Shown here in pieces: positions 59,825 through 64,000 of a stretch of 64,000 nucleotides of DNA. Location of the stretch: assembly GCA_964016875.1 (NCBI GenBank), contig OZ024730.1:40308795-40372794 (forward strand), written 5' to 3'. The notes beneath the pieces were generated by a model. That model was not told where the DNA came from. It ran no database searches and saw only the letters and a program-made list of their open reading frames with translations. Numbering within the stretch: position 1 is the first letter of the stretch; each line of letters begins with the position of its first letter. The position numbers were made by a program, and so were the translations under genes. The DNA is from Fallopia convolvulus. Lineage: Eukaryota; Streptophyta; Magnoliopsida; Caryophyllales; Polygonaceae.

Positions 59825-61240
59825 TAGAGGTGGATTATTGGGTTCCGTGGAACCGAATCAGGTGGGAACCGGTATATCCGCGCCTTTCTCCGGTTTCGGT
59901 CATCCGGTTTAGAATCGCCGGTTCTCGGCAAATGATCGTTGAAACTGCGATCGCGGTTTCCAACATCGGATCGCGATTCCAGAAACGCGATCTCAATTTC
60001 CAAAACTCATGGTCGCGGTTTTATAATCGAATGTCTTAAGATATTCTGTTTTAGCTACCCGCGACCGTGGTTTTAACTACCGTGGTCGCGGTTTTACCGA
60101 GTCGTTGGAATGACGGTTGTTAAAACTGTGATCGCGATTGCTTTTCCAAAGGCTATATTCCAACGGTCAAATGGATTACAACGACTATTTTCCTTCCATT
60201 TACTCATATAAATACCATATTTAACCTTCAATTTCATTCATACCAATCAAATACTCTCTTATCTCTCTCCACTACTCTCATAATTCTACAAGTTTTCAAG
60301 TTGCAAATCTCTTCTTAAATTTTTTTTATCTAGTCTCTTACTCTCCTTCCTAATCTTCTTGAAACATGGAAAATCAAGGTCAAAGATTTGTTGATTTGTT
60401 GGCTGAGCAATTCTATGATGGTGTTGGTGGTTCACAAGAAAGTCAAATGAATCATAATCCTTATCAACCACAACCACCTTATCCTCCTATGCATATTCCG
60501 CCACAATTTCCCCCTTTTTGTCCCTGTTCATAACCAAGGTCCACAAGGCAATGAGGAGGGCGAAAATGAGGAGGAGGGGGGCATCTACGGGTAACCAAAG
60601 AGCAAAGGAGTTGAAATCCGACATTAAGCGCTTCACAAAAGGCAATGTATTGGATGCACTTGACCAATATGTTGTCAAGTGCAACTATTGTAACTCGAAG
60701 TATAATTGGAGGCGCAATCGAATTATGACACCTTGAACAAGCATCTGAAGGCAAAACACAAGGACAAGTTGAGCATGATGCAAGGACAAATACAAATTTC
60801 GACTTCGGGGTTAGCAAGTTCTTCCTCTCAATCTCACTTGTTTAGTTTAATCATGATCGTAGTGTTTATGCATTGTACGAAGCTATTTATGATCATTTTC
60901 CATTTCAATTTGCGAAAAGTGTGAGTATAAATGAATAAGTTTCCAACCATTTACAACCCGCTTATAAATGAACTACAAGAAAAACAATTAGGAAAAATGT
61001 TTTTAAAGCATATACAAGACAAGGTTGAAGGAAGGAAGAATTTTCTCCAGGAGCAAAGCATCCGAAAGGTGGTGGCCTGGTGGGTGCTCCAACTCTCCCG
61101 TCTTAAACCAAGGAACTCATCATCATATGAATTATCCTTGAAGTATTCTTTTATTTTTAATAAATCTTTTTATAATAGGAGTTTTACTTTCCGCTGCTCA
61201 TCTTTTGTAAAACAAATGTTATGAAATGAACTACGATTCC
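59825..61240 (+). pseudogene. hAT transposon relic with BED zinc finger
   Basis: It begins TAGAGGTGG, a common hAT terminus, directly beside the Stowaway MITE. A leader rich in 'gatcgcgg' phrases leads to 'catataaataccatattt' (about 60205) and an ATG at 60366 (MENQGQRFVDLLAEQFYDG). The BED finger is recognisable: VKCNYCNSKYNW near 60670, then after a frameshift YDTLNKHLKAKHKD near 60725-60765 (CX2C...HX4H). Further on, YDHFPFQFAKSVSINKFPTI resembles the segment following BED in hAT transposases. The catalytic core and dimerisation domain are missing. The right end was not found. Confidence 0.65.
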
Positions 61241-61264
61241 TTTTTGTAATAGGAGTTATCCCAA

Positions 61265-62060
61265 TGTGATCATGTATTTGGGTCAATATTGCAGAGTGAC
61301 GGGGGCATCGATGAGGACATCACGCACCGGATACAGAGAGGTTGGCAAAAGTGGAGGGTAACGTCAGTGGTTCTTTGCGACAAGACGGTATCGCTCAAGC
61401 TTAAGGGGAAATTCTACAAGACAATCATTAGACCGGCCATCCTTTATGGGGTACAATGTTGGCCCACCACGAAGGCACGGAAATAGAGGTTCATGGTAGC
61501 TAAGATGAGGATGCTAAGGTGGATGAGCACATACGCTTCGATACAAGATTAGAAATGAAGAAATCAAAAACAAGGTGGGGGTGGCCAGCATATGGGACAA
61601 GATGTGAGAATCGAGACTACGTTCGTTTGGACATATACAAAGGCAAGGGTCCGGTGAGCCAGTTCACAGGTGGGAGAACTTGGCCTTGGGAGACCTGCAT
61701 AGAGGGAGGGGATGTCCGAAGAAATGTTGGAAGGATAGTATAAGACAGAAAATCAGTCAATTGAGGATTTCAGCAGATTTGGTAGTTTGAAGGGACAAGT
61801 GGAGGGAGAAGATACGAGTGGTAGACAATAGCTAGTTGCCTGGACAGACAATTTCCGCTTTGGTTTTTGTTTTTTGTTTTTGGATCATGTTTGTTTTTAT
61901 GTTTTTGTTTTCGCTTTGCTTCGGCTTTTATTCGGTCCTTGATCATATTCTCATTTTGTTTTTGTGTTTGTTCTTTGTTTGTTACTATTGTTTTGTGTTT
62001 TATGTCCCTTTGTGTCTCTCAGTCGCATCCTCTATGTGCTAAGCCAAGAGTGCCTCTAAC
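61265..62060 (+). pseudogene. RTE-type LINE 3' end
   Basis: Encodes the C-terminal part of an RTE polyprotein: GGIDEDITHRIQRGWQKWR, LKLKGKFYKTIIRPAILYG, a stop, MRMLRWM and the SADLV / RDKWREKIRVVD blocks (after 61770). Stops and frameshifts are present. A T-rich 3' UTR follows. It retains a different portion of the polyprotein from the RTE relic at 42090-43548. Confidence 0.75.
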
Positions 62061-63499
62061 TTAACCTCTCAGATACTCCTTGAAGAGTACTGCACTGGGT
62101 TAATGAGATTAATCTATATAAACGCTCGGGGAATATTCTTCTCAATCCGGTTTGGCATCTATAAAGCCATGGACTCAACAAGGGTACCACTCCGATAATC
62201 GTCCAGCTAGATCTTACGTACCAAATATAATAGTTCAATTTTTTTATAAACATGAAAAAAAAAGAAGAAAACTTCAACTAATGGTTACAAATATTCTTAT
62301 CATTACAATATCATATCCTTAGAATTAAAAATTGGAATCAACCTCACAATTCAACAGCTTAAAACGCGCCTGATGGCACAAGACAAGCAAGGAAATGCAA
62401 CAAGCCAACATTAGAAAGTTGATTTAGTCACGTATGAATGAATACAACAAAACAAAGCCTTCCTTCCCTTTCTGTACTGAAAACGCAGCCTATACAAATA
62501 ATGGAGTATTATTCAATCAGGAAAAAAAATTCTAGTAAGCAGGTGTTCAGTAATCACAAGAAAAATCAAACCGGAAACTTGAAGAAGCTACCTAAATAAA
62601 ATGTCAAAGTGATCAGGAATTTACCGAAAGAAGATCCCAATGTCATCAGTTGTTCTCGTCTTCCACCTGATCTGAATAAACACATTCCGACGCTTAGAAT
62701 AGTACATTGGACTTCGTCACAATCAAAATTAGTTGATCAACCAGTTTTGAATTCTCAAAAACCGTTGCTTACTACTTGTTCAAAGGATGACCATTTTCAT
62801 GCCCGATGGCCTGCCCGGATCATACTGTTGATCAGTGTGTTAGCTTGAGCTAACTCTGAAGCCATATACAATACAACAGTGGAACCCAAAAAAAAAAGGT
62901 AGGGAAAGAATGAGGAAAGGAAACACAAGATGTTCAATTTCTGCTTCATTGATCCATTAATGCGGCATCCATATCTGAAAGTGGAGCTGTAGCATGTCAA
63001 GGGAAAAAGATACAACTTATTAACACTTCAACATACTTGTATATAATATATTCATAGTTAGAAAACTTATAACAAAAAACACAAGGATGCAGTATGAGAC
63101 GTTCACAGCATTTTACTTGACAAATAAGCATAACAAACTTGCCATGGAAAACACAAGCATGCAGTATAGCTATTGACATCATTCTACTACTACTATCAAC
63201 TTCATCAGGTCAATAATAATGTGAATTGGGATTTTCATAAAGAAACAAAATTGTCTGTGCGTGGATTTGTTTAAGCAAATGTTTCTTCAAATCAAATTGA
63301 AAACTGAGGATTGGACAGAATATGCACAGGGTACACCTGAGTTTAAAAAAAAAAAAATCATGACATTAGCTCAATATAAACCTAGTTGTGCATTTACAAT
63401 CCACAAATCCAGCAAAATACAAACATATAAAGAAAATGCTAACAAATATCCATGGATAAAAAATGGATATTAAACCTTAAACAATTCAAACATAATTAC
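62061..63499. other. Region downstream of an edge gene, largely unassigned
   Basis: Probably introns and flank of the minus-strand gene at the right edge. A plus-strand open stretch (62609-62848) includes CSRLPPDLNKHIPTLRI and CSKDDHFHARWPARI, whose composition looks coding, but no family was recognised. Otherwise nothing was identified. Confidence 0.3.
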
Positions 63500-63987
63500 C
63501 TAGCAAATCTTCATAGCTGTCAGCCAAAAGTGACGACTCCATCAGCAAAGGTGGTGAAAACACCTCATCAGGAGTTTCTTCCAGATCATAAAAAGATATT
63601 TGCGACTTCGGAAGCTGCACAATTTGAACCACTATTTGAATGAAACCCATTTGCACGTTCATATTCACTGAGAGAATCAAGTTCATGCAAAGCATCTCCA
63701 GGCCCATCAAGCTTGATCAACCCATTATTATCAAGAAAGTGGTTTGAGAAGGATGATGCATCTCCTTCAGTAAACAACCTTTTACTCCTCAATGATGTTT
63801 GTTTTTTCTCTAAGCCAAGATGAGGAAACCCAGTAGATGTTAGTGGTTCAAAGAAATGCTCAGATGCATCTTCTAATTGGCTATCTCTTGATGTTTCAGA
63901 ATTGCAGGAAGGTACTGATAACGCTGCTTCTCTGACAGATTGTTTTATACCAAGGACAAATGCGGTATTATTTTCTGAAAAGCACAA
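63500..63987 (-). CDS. Partial unknown gene, exon(s) at window edge
   Basis: Not recognised. A minus-strand frame from 63987 to about 63640 (KQSVREAALSVPSCNSE, LEKKQTSLRSKRLF, DALHELDSLSEYE) is Ser/acidic-rich and looks like disordered protein. It closes at 63586, but an overlapping second frame carries on with SQISFYDLEETPDEVFSPPL and SSLLADSYEDLL up to a good GT donor after 63500. Either a very short intron (acceptor-like 'ttgtgcag' before 'cttccgaag'), a frameshift, or two alternatively used exons would explain this. The 5' end lies outside the window. Confidence 0.4.
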
Positions 63988-64000
63988 GAAATTTATTATG

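Overview
The window looks like nuclear DNA of a flowering plant, most likely a eudicot. It is AT-rich, its genes have GT-AG introns with plant-type splice contexts, its three recognisable host genes belong to plant families (R2R3-MYB, GT92 glycosyltransferase, carboxylesterase 16), and most of the remaining sequence is plant transposable-element DNA. No bacterial, organellar, rRNA, tRNA or CRISPR feature was seen.

Host genes: an R2R3-MYB factor (minus, three exons, 4987 down to 3700); a single-pass Golgi-type GT92 glycosyltransferase (plus, two exons, 47388 to 49410); a CXE16-like alpha/beta-hydrolase (minus, two exons, 59102 down to 57591); and part of an unrecognised gene that runs off the right edge (minus, about 63987 to 63500). 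Joining the predicted exons gives exact open frames of 274, 575 and 423 codons for the first three.

Mobile DNA, left to right. 1.1-3.3 kb: a PIF/Harbinger-like MITE, a long-TIR element and the 3' end of a LINE. 7.2 kb: a second Harbinger-like MITE. 9.4-29.2 kb: a three-level nest. A truncated minus-strand chromovirus had its 5' LTR split by a minus-strand Athila-type element (13127-28332, TSD CCTTG), and that element was itself split by a plus-strand Reina-type chromovirus (18597-23631, TSD ATTTG). 29.2-38.4 kb: a decayed minus-strand Tat/Ogre-like element interrupted by an internally deleted Tekay-like element (30385-34345) and by a solo LTR (34824-36943, TSD GAGTC) that carries a Helitron-like insert. 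38.6-46.2 kb: Stowaway MITEs, a deleted copia element, an RTE LINE relic and a foldback/MULE-like element (44615-46191) built from about 22-bp repeats. 49.9-53.2 kb: an L1 LINE. 53.8-57.0 kb: a retroelement leader and gag relic broken by a Helitron and a hAT-type MITE. 59.5-62.0 kb: a Stowaway MITE, a hAT transposase relic and an RTE 3' end.

None of the transposons appears coding-competent. The most intact TE reading frame is a roughly 500-codon ORF in the Athila-like element, which otherwise lacks reverse transcriptase and integrase. The most unusual signals are short perfect palindromes dispersed through whole elements (TCGTTAACGA in the Athila-like element; CGATCGCG phrases shared by the Tat relic and the hAT relic), the architecture of the foldback element, and several nested insertions whose target duplications can be read directly. 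Family names for degraded copies rest on remembered protein motifs, not on a database search.
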